A stretch of DNA of 64,000 bases from Campylobacter ureolyticus ACS-301-V-Sch3b (GTDB lineage Bacteria > Campylobacterota > Campylobacteria > Campylobacterales > Campylobacteraceae). Each line of letters opens with the position of its first letter. Within the stretch, counting starts at the first letter, position 1. The notes under the pieces were generated by a model. It saw only the letters and a list, made by a program, of their open reading frames with translations. It was not told the origin of the DNA and made no database searches. The position numbers and the translations under genes were made by a program. Positions 46,602 to 55,290 of this stretch are shown here, piece after piece. The stretch spans positions 1-64,000 of the forward strand of contig NZ_KE340327.1 of the NCBI RefSeq assembly GCF_000413435.1, read 5' to 3'.

Positions 46602-47899
46602 TTTTTATCTCCAAAAAATTTATAGTAAAACCCACTTTTATTAGTTTGTTTTACTCGATTTATTACTAAATCCCCACTTTTAGCATCTTTTGTAACAGTT
46701 GAGCCAGCGGCGATTATAACATCATCAGCGATATTTACAGGTGCAACTAATTGCGTATCGCTTCCTACAAACACATTTTTTCCAATTATAGTTTTAAATT
46801 TATTTTTTCCATCATAATTGCAAGTTATAGTTCCACAGCCGATATTTGTGCCACTATCAATTTCACAATCACCTAAATAGCTTAAATGTCCAGCCTTTAT
46901 ATCATTTACTTTTGCATTTTTAAGCTCTACGAAATTTCCAATATGAGAGTTTTTTATATCACATTTTGGACGAATATGTGCAAGTGGTCCAATATCAGAG
47001 CTATCAATTTTAGAGCTTTCTATAACACTTCCACTTTTTATGATGCTGTCTTTTATCTCGCATTTTCCTATTATACTTACATTTTCTTCAAGCTCACATT
47101 CTCCTTGAAATTTTGCCTCACAATCTATATAAATAGTTTTTGGAAGTCTCATCTTAACACTATTTTTCATTAAATTTTCTTTTATGTTATCTTGCATTAT
47201 CTCTTCTGCAATACTTAAAGCAAATTTATCATTTATTCCCATAAAATTTTTTTCACTAACCTCAATAGCTTGGCAAGTTAAGCTCATACTTTTAGCTATT
47301 TCTATGCTGTCTGTTAGATAGTATTCATTTTGAGCGTTATTATTGTTTATAAGTGGTAAAATTTTAGCTAAAACTTCACTTTTAAAAGCATAGCATCCAG
47401 CATTTACTAAATTTATGCCTTTTTCATCCTCATTTGCATCTTTTTCTTCAACTATTTTTAAAATTTCATTATTATAGTTTGTTATAACTCGTCCATAGCC
47501 TTTTGGGTTTTTTGCCCTAAACACGCTTAGTGCAGCATCACTTTTAAAACTAGCAAGCTTTTTTATATCATCAGGTTTTATTAAAGGCATATCGCCACAT
47601 AAAATAATAGTTTTTTTTGAATTTAGCTTAACATCTTTTAGTGCTCCAGCAGTTCCAGGGAAATTTTCAACATCTTGTTTATAAATTTTTGTATTTGCAA
47701 AGCTATCTAAAACTATTTTTTTAACTTCATCAAATTGATAATTTAATATAACACTTACATCATCACTTAATTCATAAGCCTTTTGCAATATATGGCAAAT
47801 CATAGGCTTTCCGGATAGTTCAAAAAGTACTTTTGCCTTGTTTGATTTCATTCTAGTTCCAAAACCAGCAGCCAAAATCACAACTGAAATCTCACTCAT
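46598..47899 (-). CDS. glmU: Bifunctional GlmU (GlcN-1-P acetyltransferase / GlcNAc-1-P uridylyltransferase)
   Basis: Makes UDP-GlcNAc for peptidoglycan, LOS and glycans. The nucleotidyltransferase domain begins VVILAAGFGTRMKS (6-19), with LCGDMPLI near 98 for the metal-binding aspartate. The C-terminal left-handed beta-helix has hexapeptide repeats (about 255-420), including GNFVELKNAKVNDIKAGHLSY near 318. Length 433 is normal. It is the first gene of the minus-strand operon glmU-coaBC-uppS-peptidase-lptF-truA. Confidence 0.95.
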   Translation of the reverse strand: MSEISVVILAAGFGTRMKSNKAKVLFELSGKPMICHILQKAYELSDDVSVILNYQFDEVKKIVLDSFANTKIYKQDVENFPGTAGALKDVKLNSKKTIILCGDMPLIKPDDIKKLASFKSDAALSVFRAKNPKGYGRVITNYNNEILKIVEEKDANEDEKGINLVNAGCYAFKSEVLAKILPLINNNNAQNEYYLTDSIEIAKSMSLTCQAIEVSEKNFMGINDKFALSIAEEIMQDNIKENLMKNSVKMRLPKTIYIDCEAKFQGECELEENVSIIGKCEIKDSIIKSGSVIESSKIDSSDIGPLAHIRPKCDIKNSHIGNFVELKNAKVNDIKAGHLSYLGDCEIDSGTNIGCGTITCNYDGKNKFKTIIGKNVFVGSDTQLVAPVNIADDVIIAAGSTVTKDAKSGDLVINRVKQTNKSGFYYKFFGDKK

Positions 47900-47982
47900 T
47901 TATCAACCTTTTAAAATTATATAGTTTGGCTATTTTACCTTAATTTATATAAAAGATTAATTTAATAAGTTTTATTTTGGAT

Positions 47983-48861
47983 CTAAATTGACTTTAAATA
48001 CTCACTTAGTAAGTTTTTTAAATACTCATTAAGGTCATTTGGGGCAATGACTTTGATAAATGGGATAAATTGTAAGATAAATGGCACGATTTCATAGTAG
48101 TTTGAGACTTTTAAATGCATTTCGCTCTCATCTTGCTTGTGGATGATTGCTTGTGTTTTTAGTGGAATTCTTTCTAAAAATTTTAAAATAGAGTTATCAA
48201 CCAAAAGTTCAACTATAAAACCTTGGCTATCTATATCAAACCAGATTGAGTTGGCATTTTTAAGTTTTACCTCGATATCTTTTGTATTTATAAATTTTTC
48301 ATTTAAAATAGTTAAGTTTTTTATACTTTTTAGGTGAAACTTTTTAAATTTATCATCTTTATTTGCATCCAAACAAAGCAGATACCAAAAACCATCAAAA
48401 TTTGCAATTTTAAGCGGTTTGACTCTGAATTTATAGTCATTGTAAGTAAAGTTTATAATCTCTTTATTCTCAATTGCCAAAGCCAAACTTTTAAAAAACC
48501 CCAGGTCGTTGCTATCTAAATTTTCGTTTTTTAGCTGTATAAAAAAAGCATTTTTATACTCTTTATTGATCTCTTTAAATAGACCTTTTGATTTTTGATA
48601 AATTTCATACCCTTGATTTTGGGTGAAGTTTTTTACAAGGCTAAAAACAACATCATTTTCATCTTTTTTTAGATCTGTTATGCTATAAATTTTATTGTTT
48701 AGCCTTATATTTATTCCATCATCTTTTAAAATTTTTATATATCTTGCGATAGTTCTTTTATCTTTATTAAATATTTTGCATAAATAATCCTCGCTAACTG
48801 GCGATTTTGTAAGTAGCTCATAAATTTTTGCTACTTTTTCTAAAGTTTCTTGCGTTGCCAT
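47983..48861 (-). CDS. WYL-domain transcriptional regulator
   Basis: A 292-residue regulator. The N-terminal winged helix (ETLEKVAKIYELLTKSPVSE, then LCKIFNKDKRTIARYIKILK near 27-46) binds DNA. The WYL domain follows (NFTYNDYKFRVKPLKIANFD near 138-157, with FWYLLCLD), then a WCX-type C-terminal part. WYL regulators such as BrxR and CapW often control phage-defence genes and sense nucleic acids or nucleotides. It is divergent from the double-AAA+ gene with an 82-bp shared promoter region containing inverted repeats, its likely operator. Confidence 0.88.
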   Translation of the reverse strand: MATQETLEKVAKIYELLTKSPVSEDYLCKIFNKDKRTIARYIKILKDDGINIRLNNKIYSITDLKKDENDVVFSLVKNFTQNQGYEIYQKSKGLFKEINKEYKNAFFIQLKNENLDSNDLGFFKSLALAIENKEIINFTYNDYKFRVKPLKIANFDGFWYLLCLDANKDDKFKKFHLKSIKNLTILNEKFINTKDIEVKLKNANSIWFDIDSQGFIVELLVDNSILKFLERIPLKTQAIIHKQDESEMHLKVSNYYEIVPFILQFIPFIKVIAPNDLNEYLKNLLSEYLKSI

Positions 48862-48882
48862 TTTTATCCTTTTTAAGATGAT

Positions 48883-48914
48883 GACAAAAAAATGTCTTTG
48901 AAAGACTTTATAAT
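48883..48914. promoter_or_regulatory. Candidate WYL operator and promoter of the AAA+ gene
   Basis: GACA-AAAAAA-TGTC at 48883-48896 is followed by the overlapping perfect palindrome GTCTTT-G-AAAGAC (48894-48906) and then TATAAT at 48909-48914. The repeats fill the -35 to -10 space of the AAA+ promoter, where a bound repressor would block polymerase. A near-identical 14-mer lies in the macro-gene promoter at 55132-55145. AAGGAGGG precedes the ATG at 48944. Confidence 0.7.
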
Positions 48915-48943
48915 TTTATCATAAATTTATCAAGGAGGGCTTT

Positions 48944-50917
48944 ATGAGTTATTATCAAAAGATTATAAGATTAATGGAACTTAGAGTAGCTGTTCATTTG
49001 GATACTATTTTAAAACTCATGGATGGTAGAGTGGCTATTTTGTATGAGTATTTGGATAAAGATATAAAGCTTGAAAAAGATCAAATTCCTCTGATTTTAA
49101 ACAAACTAAAAGAAAAGCTTGATGTTTATGAAAAAGAGTTTAAGATAGACAAAGACGATATTTTGGAAAAAAATCTAAATTTCTTGCAAAATACCCTAAA
49201 CCTTACAAGCACGCAAGTAAATATCATTAGAATGGGCGCTGTTGTCTTAAATTATAGCTCTTATATATTGGATCAAATGACATCATCTTATAAAAGCGAG
49301 TTAGAAATTTACACCTTTATCTCCAGGATATTAAACGAGCCAATAGAAAAGATAAAAGAGGCATTTGAGTTAAAAAACTCTTTTAGATATATGGTAGAGC
49401 TTTGCGGCGGCTCCAGGTACCGTGCAAATATAATCGACACAAAGAATGATTTTTTAAAATATCTGCTTGTTGAAAACGGCATATATAAATTTATCAAATA
49501 CTACACTTATGAGTTATCTTCTAGTAATCTTAAATTTAATGATTTTGACCATATAAAGCAAGATTTAGCTGTTTTAATCCCATATTTAAAATACTCTATT
49601 GAAAATGAGCTTAAAGGGGTAAATATTTTGTTTTATGGAAAGCCAGGTGTTGGAAAAAGCGAAATTTGCTCACTAATAGCAAACAAATGCAATGTTTTGG
49701 GGCTTGGTATAAAATCATATTTCGATGATTATGACATTGTTAATTCTATGGCAAGGATAGCAAGTATAGATTTTATATCAAATTTCGTTAGCAAAGAGAC
49801 AATTTTTATCTACGATGAGGCTGAGGATATTTTCAATCTTAACTCCAACGACAAACAAGACAATAAAGCTTTTGTAAACTACGCTCTTGAAAACAATAAA
49901 AGAGTTGTTATTTATATCACAAATGATGTTGGATGTATCGATGAGGCGATTTTACGAAGATTTGACTTCATAATGGAGTTTAAAGATATCCCTAAAAACC
50001 AAAAACTCAAAATCATCAATAAATACTCCAAAAATATGGTAGATGATAAAACAAAAGAGCTTTTTAGCAGCTCACCCGATCTACAACCAGCTACTATTGC
50101 CAAAGTTAGCAAAGTCATAGAAACTCTAAATTTAAAAAATGCTTCAAATGAGTTTAAGCTTCTTACAAACAATACTCTCAATGCTTTTGGGTATGGCGGC
50201 GTGGAGTTTAAAAAAGAGATAAAATACGCTCCAAAAGAGTATGATATCTCACTTTTAAACTCTGATTATGATCTTGAAAACCTAGCCAATAAAGTAAAAA
50301 ATGATGTAAGAATTTGTCTTTATGGGCCAAGTGGAAGTGGTAAAAGTGCTTATGCTTTTTATTTGGCTGATAAGCTTAAAAAAGAGCTTATTATAAAGAC
50401 TGGAAGTGATCTGTTGTCACCTTATATCGGCGAGAATGAGAGAAATATAAAAAATGCTTTTTTACTGGCTAAGCAAAAAGATGCGATTTTGCTAATCGAT
50501 GAGATAGAGGGCTTTTTATTTAGTAGAAACAAAGCTGCTAGAAGTTGGGAGCTAACTATGGTAAATGAGTTTTTAACCTCAATGCAAAGTTTTGATGGCA
50601 TTTTTATATCAACTTCAAATTTATTTGAGCTAATAGACAGCGCGGTTTTAAGAAGATTTGATTTTATGGTGGAGTTAAAGCCTTTAAATTTCATGCAAGC
50701 TAAAGATATCTTTCAAAATAGATGTGAAAATTTAGGCTTTAAGCCAAAAGAGGAGCTTTTAAACTCATTTTTGGAGCTAAGCAATATAACAATTGGTGAT
50801 TTTGAATCAGTAAAAAGAAGTATGAAATTTTTAGATGTAAATAGCGCAGATGAGTATTTTGACCTCTTAAAACAGAGATGTTTATTAAAGACAAAAGCTA
50901 ACTTTCAAAATGTATAA
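48944..50917 (+). CDS. Double-AAA+ ATPase of unknown function
   Basis: A 657-residue cytosolic protein. A helical N-terminal region (1-220) precedes two AAA+ modules. The first has Walker A GKPGVGKSE near 231, Walker B TIFIYDEAED near 287 and RRFDFIMEF near 334. The second has GPSGSGKSA near 463, ILLIDEIEGF near 512, sensor-1 ISTSN and RRFDFMVEL near 567. The second is like CDC48/FtsH-type ATPases, suggesting remodelling of a protein partner. The N-terminal pattern belongs to a widespread unstudied family as far as I recall. Its G+C is visibly higher than that of the two DUF262 genes that follow after 33 bp. Target unknown. Confidence 0.82.
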   Translation: MSYYQKIIRLMELRVAVHLDTILKLMDGRVAILYEYLDKDIKLEKDQIPLILNKLKEKLDVYEKEFKIDKDDILEKNLNFLQNTLNLTSTQVNIIRMGAVVLNYSSYILDQMTSSYKSELEIYTFISRILNEPIEKIKEAFELKNSFRYMVELCGGSRYRANIIDTKNDFLKYLLVENGIYKFIKYYTYELSSSNLKFNDFDHIKQDLAVLIPYLKYSIENELKGVNILFYGKPGVGKSEICSLIANKCNVLGLGIKSYFDDYDIVNSMARIASIDFISNFVSKETIFIYDEAEDIFNLNSNDKQDNKAFVNYALENNKRVVIYITNDVGCIDEAILRRFDFIMEFKDIPKNQKLKIINKYSKNMVDDKTKELFSSSPDLQPATIAKVSKVIETLNLKNASNEFKLLTNNTLNAFGYGGVEFKKEIKYAPKEYDISLLNSDYDLENLANKVKNDVRICLYGPSGSGKSAYAFYLADKLKKELIIKTGSDLLSPYIGENERNIKNAFLLAKQKDAILLIDEIEGFLFSRNKAARSWELTMVNEFLTSMQSFDGIFISTSNLFELIDSAVLRRFDFMVELKPLNFMQAKDIFQNRCENLGFKPKEELLNSFLELSNITIGDFESVKRSMKFLDVNSADEYFDLLKQRCLLKTKANFQNV

Positions 50918-50950
50918 TTACAAATAAATTTTAAATTTAAGGAGAGTGGG

Positions 50951-52213
50951 ATGGATAATATCTTAAATAACATAGGCGAAATAAGCATGGAAGATATTTA
51001 TAGTAAAAATATAAAAATTCCATTTTATCAAAGACCATATAAATGGAAACTTGAAAATGTAAGATATCTTTGTGAAGATATAAAAGATGGTTTTTTGAAA
51101 AATAATAAATATCTTTTAGGAAATATAATTTTACATGAGGAAAATGATGAATTAAATATCGTTGATGGGCAGCAACGCCTTACTACAATAGCTTTGATAT
51201 TAAAAAGTTTGAAGAAAAAGATAAATTTACTAGAAAATATAAACATAAACTCAAACGAGGCTTTAAAAAGAAATTATAGTTTTATAGAAAGCTATTTTTC
51301 AAATTTTGAAAGAAAAGGTGATCTTATAGAATTTATCTTAAATAACCTAGTGGTGACCTATATAAAAACTAAAGACCTAGATGAGGCTTTTAAGTTTTTT
51401 GATACACAAAATTCTCGTGGTAAAAAGCTCGATGATGTTGATTTGCTAAAAAATCACCATTTTATGCATTTGGGTGATATGGATATTTCCATACAAAAGC
51501 AGATTGCAAAAGAGTGGAAAAAGTATGAAAATATGCGTGTAGATTCATATCATTGGAGTATGAGAGAATTATTAAAATGTGTTATAAATGATCTTTATAT
51601 TTTAAGACTAATGTTTTATGATAGGAATTTTACTTTTGGCACTTGGATAAATCGTCAGAATTTTGTTTTAGATGAGTTTAAAACCCAGATAAAGGGCAAA
51701 AATTTAAATTTACAAGATTTTAAATTTAGCTCAAACATAGTCGGCGGAATGATGTTTTTTGACTATACTTTCAAGTATGCCCGTATTTATGAAATATTAA
51801 AACAAAAAGCTGATTTTTCCACTAAATGGCTTTTAAATCAAGCAATGATGATGCTTTTACTAGTTTATGTGGATAAATTCGGCTTTGATGAAAATTTTGA
51901 AAAATTTTATGAAAATGTTTTTGTTAGGTTGTTTGTAGTGCTTGCTAGGTATGGCAGAATTGATGTTAATTCTATAGAGCTGGTCTATATTACAAAAGGT
52001 GTTTTTAATAAAATTTTAAGTAGTGATTATAGTTTTTATCTAATAGAAAGACTAGAGTATGATTTGAAATTTGATTTTTTCAAATTTTATGAGATAAACG
52101 AATATCAAGAAAATATAGATAATTTACTAAAAAATAAAACCTTTTTAAAAGATAAAGATTTTGCAATAAAAAATATTGAAAGAATTTCTTTTAATAACAT
52201 AAAAATTAAATAA
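50951..52213 (+). CDS. DUF262 protein (GmrSD N-domain type), no HNH motif
   Basis: A 420-residue protein with the DUF262 ParB/Srx-like fold motifs: IPFYQRPYKW (about 24-33), LLGNIIL near 56, NIVDGQQRLTTIALI near 70-84 and FKFFDTQNSRGKKLDDVDLL near 146-165. In GmrSD and related type IV restriction enzymes this domain binds and hydrolyses nucleotides and steers DNA cutting. The C-terminal part lacks the DUF1524 histidines. AAGGAGAGTGGG precedes the ATG. It sits between the AAA+ ATPase and a second DUF262 protein that does carry the nuclease motif. Confidence 0.85.
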   Translation: MDNILNNIGEISMEDIYSKNIKIPFYQRPYKWKLENVRYLCEDIKDGFLKNNKYLLGNIILHEENDELNIVDGQQRLTTIALILKSLKKKINLLENININSNEALKRNYSFIESYFSNFERKGDLIEFILNNLVVTYIKTKDLDEAFKFFDTQNSRGKKLDDVDLLKNHHFMHLGDMDISIQKQIAKEWKKYENMRVDSYHWSMRELLKCVINDLYILRLMFYDRNFTFGTWINRQNFVLDEFKTQIKGKNLNLQDFKFSSNIVGGMMFFDYTFKYARIYEILKQKADFSTKWLLNQAMMMLLLVYVDKFGFDENFEKFYENVFVRLFVVLARYGRIDVNSIELVYITKGVFNKILSSDYSFYLIERLEYDLKFDFFKFYEINEYQENIDNLLKNKTFLKDKDFAIKNIERISFNNIKIK

Positions 52214-52223
52214 AGGATAAAAA

Positions 52224-53879
52224 ATGAGTGAATTAATAAAAAAATATAATTTAGACAATTTAGCAGAAAAAAAATTTAACTTTAAAATACCATTTTTTCA
52301 AAGAGAGTATTCTTGGGATGATGGAGATGTTGAAAATTTGATAAATGATGCTTTAGGACACTCTTTAGATGAAAATGATGTTTCAAATTTAGACGATGAA
52401 AGTTCTTACTATATAGGAAATATTGTTGTTAAAGAGCAAAAAGATGGCACACTTATGCTAATAGATGGACAGCAACGTCTTATGACTCTGTATTTGCTAG
52501 CTAAATTTACTGACTCTGACTTGGAGTTTTATAAAATTGGATATTTGGTAGATGATGAGGATAATGAAAATTTAAAAAATATTGATTTTAAAAACCTAAA
52601 TTTCAAAATGCAAAGTTTAAACGAAATTTGCAAATTTATATTTAGACAATATAAACAAGATAGTGATAAAGCACAAATACAAAAAATGCTTAAAAAAGTT
52701 TATTTTACAATGACTACATTAGATGAAAATATGGATGAAAAACACTATTTTGAAGCTATAAATTTAAATAAAATACAACTTAGAAAAAGTGATATTTTAA
52801 AAGCCCTGTTTTTAAGTAAAGCCGATGAGTGCAAGAGAGAAAATTTAGCAAAAATTTGGGAAAAATGCGAGGATATGGAGCATTATTATGATGATGAAAA
52901 ATTAAATAATATTGGCTCAATTGAGCAAGCCTCAATAAATGATATTTTAGCTTCTACTGATGCAGATGAAAAAGAAAATCAAAAAAATAGCCCAGATAAT
53001 AGTGAGATTTTAGAAGTAAAAAGCATAGTTGATTTTGAAGAGTTTTTGGCAATTGTAGCTAAAATTTTAAATGAAAAAATGCCACTTGACCCTGAAAATC
53101 TTATAAAAAACTTTAAAGAATATATATTTAATGAAGAAAAATTAAATAAGAATTTTATTACCGAACTTGAAAAATATAGAAAACTTTTTGATAAGTATGT
53201 TTTTAAAAGAGATTTGGAAAACAAATATATCCAAAAATTTGGAGATAAAAAATTATTAATGATACAACTTTTATTTGAAGTTCAAAGCAGCAATGAGTGG
53301 CTAGTAAAATATCTAGAAAAGTGCGAAACTTTGGGTGATGTAGACAAACATATTGGTAAATTGGAAGAAATAGACAAAGAAAGAATGCAAGCTTTGATAA
53401 AAGATAAAAACTTAGAAGATTTATTAGATCAAGGAACTGACACGCCTCACTATTTTTTCTACAAGCTTGACTATCTTTTGTGGAAAAAATTAGGCGAAGA
53501 GATAGAAAATAAAAGCAAATCTAATTTTTGGGAAGATGTTAAAAACAGACAAAACATTTATGATAGATTTTACATAACAAAAACTGGTTCGGTTGAGCAT
53601 ATACAGCCACAAAGTAAAGAAAAAGAGCATTATTTTGATGATGAAAAAATAAACTATTTTGGAAATTTAGCTTTGATTACTAGTAGTAGAAATTCATCTT
53701 TGGGAAATAAAAGTGTTGGGATGAAAAAAGAAGCCATAAAAGAGTGGATATATAAAGGTGAATCTATCCAAAGCCTTAAAATGCTTTTAGCTTTAGAAAA
53801 ATATCCTGATTGGAATTGTAAAAATTCATTTGAACATAGAGAAAAAATGATTGAATTGCTAAAAGATAGCCTAAATTAG
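52224..53879 (+). CDS. DUF262-DUF1524 protein, GmrSD-like nuclease
   Basis: A 551-residue protein joining an N-terminal DUF262 domain (IPFFQREYSWDDGDV near 22-36, YIGNIVV near 70, LIDGQQRLMTLYLL near 85-98, FEAINLNKIQLRKSDILKA near 176-194) to a C-terminal DUF1524 His-Me/HNH region: SVEHIQPQSKE near 456-466 and YFGNLALITSSRNSSLGNKS near 477-496. This is the layout of modification-dependent or phosphorothioate-dependent restriction nucleases (GmrSD, SspE). A long acidic and helical middle region separates them. It begins 10 bp after the first DUF262 gene, so the two are co-transcribed. A paired function is likely; the substrate is unknown. Confidence 0.88.
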   Translation: MSELIKKYNLDNLAEKKFNFKIPFFQREYSWDDGDVENLINDALGHSLDENDVSNLDDESSYYIGNIVVKEQKDGTLMLIDGQQRLMTLYLLAKFTDSDLEFYKIGYLVDDEDNENLKNIDFKNLNFKMQSLNEICKFIFRQYKQDSDKAQIQKMLKKVYFTMTTLDENMDEKHYFEAINLNKIQLRKSDILKALFLSKADECKRENLAKIWEKCEDMEHYYDDEKLNNIGSIEQASINDILASTDADEKENQKNSPDNSEILEVKSIVDFEEFLAIVAKILNEKMPLDPENLIKNFKEYIFNEEKLNKNFITELEKYRKLFDKYVFKRDLENKYIQKFGDKKLLMIQLLFEVQSSNEWLVKYLEKCETLGDVDKHIGKLEEIDKERMQALIKDKNLEDLLDQGTDTPHYFFYKLDYLLWKKLGEEIENKSKSNFWEDVKNRQNIYDRFYITKTGSVEHIQPQSKEKEHYFDDEKINYFGNLALITSSRNSSLGNKSVGMKKEAIKEWIYKGESIQSLKMLLALEKYPDWNCKNSFEHREKMIELLKDSLN

Positions 53880-53892
53880 CTACAAATTGAAA

Positions 53893-53923
53893 TAGTCTAT
53901 CCTAGTTTTTCTAGGATAGACTA
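53893..53923. terminator. Strong bidirectional terminator
   Basis: TAGTCTATCCTAG and CTAGGATAGACTA form a perfect 13-bp stem with a TTTTT loop, between the convergent DUF262-DUF1524 gene (stop at 53879) and the 207-residue gene (stop at 53928). Confidence 0.85.
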
Positions 53924-53927
53924 AATT

Positions 53928-54551
53928 TCACCTCTCCAAATACTTTAAAAAATCAGACTCCAACCTTCTTTGTAAAATTTGTAAAGTTATATTAGAGCTC
54001 ATTTGGCACACTTGTGAGACTAAGTATCTACTTTCTTTTAGCATTTCAGCAAGAAGTCCTATCTCTTTTTGGCATAGCCAATGAAGATCTGTTTGATATT
54101 GCCTATGTTTTTTTGCAATATCTCTATTTCTAAAATCTTTTGGATTTTTAGGAACTCTAGGGGTTAAATTTATAAATTTATAAGACTCTTTTAAATCAAA
54201 ATAATCATCATATAGATCATTTGTATTGTAAAATCTTTTACGATTTTCATCATTCATCTCCTCTCTCCAGTTTTCATTATGTGCATATTCTATCTTTAGA
54301 TGAGCAAGTGTTATTGGTATAGAGATAGATAAAAACAAGATCATTTTAGGATTTATAAACTCCACCAACTTTTCATCATCAAAAAGCCCATCAAGACTTA
54401 CTAAATGACTTACATCATTTTTTACAATCTCATCATAAATTTTTATTTTTAACTCATAAATTTCTTTATAAGTTCTGAAATTTAGAGCATTATTTGCTTT
54501 TGCCCACTCATGCATATCTGAAATAGAACGAAATTTAGCTAAATTTTGCAT
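53928..54551 (-). CDS. Unrecognised 207-residue protein, partner of macro-domain gene
   Basis: A mostly helical cytosolic protein starting MQNLAKFRSISDMHEWAK. One hydrophobic stretch (MILFLSISIPITLAHLKIEY near 70-89) could be a buried helix or a weak membrane segment. A cluster of charged and tyrosine residues follows (NTNDLYDDYFDLKESYKFIN near 110-129), and three cysteines lie in the last third. I recognise no family; it does not show DarT or RyR motifs. It directly follows the macro-domain gene (overlap of one base), so the two must be co-expressed. A toxin-antitoxin or defence pair is possible but unproven. Confidence 0.6.
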   Translation of the reverse strand: MQNLAKFRSISDMHEWAKANNALNFRTYKEIYELKIKIYDEIVKNDVSHLVSLDGLFDDEKLVEFINPKMILFLSISIPITLAHLKIEYAHNENWREEMNDENRKRFYNTNDLYDDYFDLKESYKFINLTPRVPKNPKDFRNRDIAKKHRQYQTDLHWLCQKEIGLLAEMLKESRYLVSQVCQMSSNITLQILQRRLESDFLKYLER

Positions 54552-55093
54552 TATATATCCTTTTTAAAAATTTCATTTATTAGATCAAAATCCTCTTTTG
54601 TATATCCATATATCACAACTCTACACTTTATATTTGCACTATTGTTTTTAATAAAATGTTTTTTATACAAATTTATCACCTCTTTTTTACTAAGCCCACC
54701 AATACCGCACCCAATGAGAGGAATTCCAAGCCTAATGTCAAATTTGCCATATCTTAAAATTTCATTATCAATATTGTTTAGAATATTTTTAATAACATTT
54801 AAATTTGGATATTTTGGCAGATTTTTAAATGTATAGTTTAAAACAGCTGCGTGAAAAATATGAGTGAAATTTTCATTATTTGATATGGTTTTTATAACTT
54901 CACCTGGCTTTAAAGGGCTATTTTTAAGCTTTTCTTGCATCAAACATTCAAGCTCTCCACCGCCACATCTACAAAAAAATGCCCTTGAAACACCACTACC
55001 AAGTAGCATTAGAGTATTTGATGGATTTACTAAAATATCAGCTTTTTCATCAAGTAAATCACCTTGTTTTATGCTAACTTCATAAGAGATCAT
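54551..55093 (-). CDS. Macro-domain protein, copy 1 (full length)
   Basis: A 180-residue single macro domain. ADILVNPSNTLMLLGSGVSR (about 18-37) is the ADP-ribose-binding loop 1, GGGELECL near 44 follows, and IPLIGCGIGGLSKKEV near 124-139 is the phosphate loop. Such domains bind or remove ADP-ribose or related NAD metabolites and are common antitoxins and defence partners. AAAAAGGAGGG precedes the ATG. Its promoter carries the same inverted repeat as the AAA+ gene. The first 167 residues are repeated identically by the copy at 55890-56408. Confidence 0.85.
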   Translation of the reverse strand: MISYEVSIKQGDLLDEKADILVNPSNTLMLLGSGVSRAFFCRCGGGELECLMQEKLKNSPLKPGEVIKTISNNENFTHIFHAAVLNYTFKNLPKYPNLNVIKNILNNIDNEILRYGKFDIRLGIPLIGCGIGGLSKKEVINLYKKHFIKNNSANIKCRVVIYGYTKEDFDLINEIFKKDI

Positions 55094-55149
55094 TTAACCC
55101 TCCTTTTTGGTCTATGATAGATGATTTTTAAGACATTTTTATGTCTTTT
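54580..55149. repeat. 570-bp direct repeat, copy 1 (macro gene and promoter)
   Basis: Read by eye against 55895-56464, the two segments have no gaps and one mismatch, C54586 versus T55901. Identity ends just past the promoter palindrome, at a T versus G. The constant offset is 1,315 bp. Confidence 0.95.
55130..55147. promoter_or_regulatory. Inverted repeat in macro-gene promoter
   Basis: AAGACA-TTTTTA-TGTCTT. Read on the minus strand its core is GACA-TAAAAA-TGTC, one base different from the 14-mer before the AAA+ gene. TATCAT on the minus strand, about 15 bp further towards the macro gene, may be the -10 box. It is a probable site for the WYL regulator. Confidence 0.65.
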
Positions 55150-55251
55150 TGCAAGAGGGGTAAAAACAGCAGAATTTGAGTTTATACAACTATCATCTTT
55201 CATTTTAAAATTATCCTTTTATCTATCCGAATTTCAATAAAAAATTTAATT

Positions 55252-55276
55252 ATTATGTTATAATTTTCATTATCAT
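55252..55276 (+). promoter_or_regulatory. -10 box and Fur-like site before the PepSY gene
   Basis: TATAAT (55259-55264) is followed by TTTCATTATCAT, together resembling the Fur consensus half-sites. It lies 15-39 bp before the ATG at 55291, with AAAAGGAG between. The resemblance to the fbpA promoter (CATTAT near the ribosome-binding site) is suggestive only. Confidence 0.45.
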
Positions 55277-55290
55277 AAAAGGAGTGCATT

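Noticed and set aside
53928..54551. DarT toxin assignment for the 207-residue protein
   Set aside because: Its size and the adjacent macro gene fit DarTG, but the expected NAD-binding and catalytic motifs of DarT are not visible, and the macro protein is much shorter than DarG.
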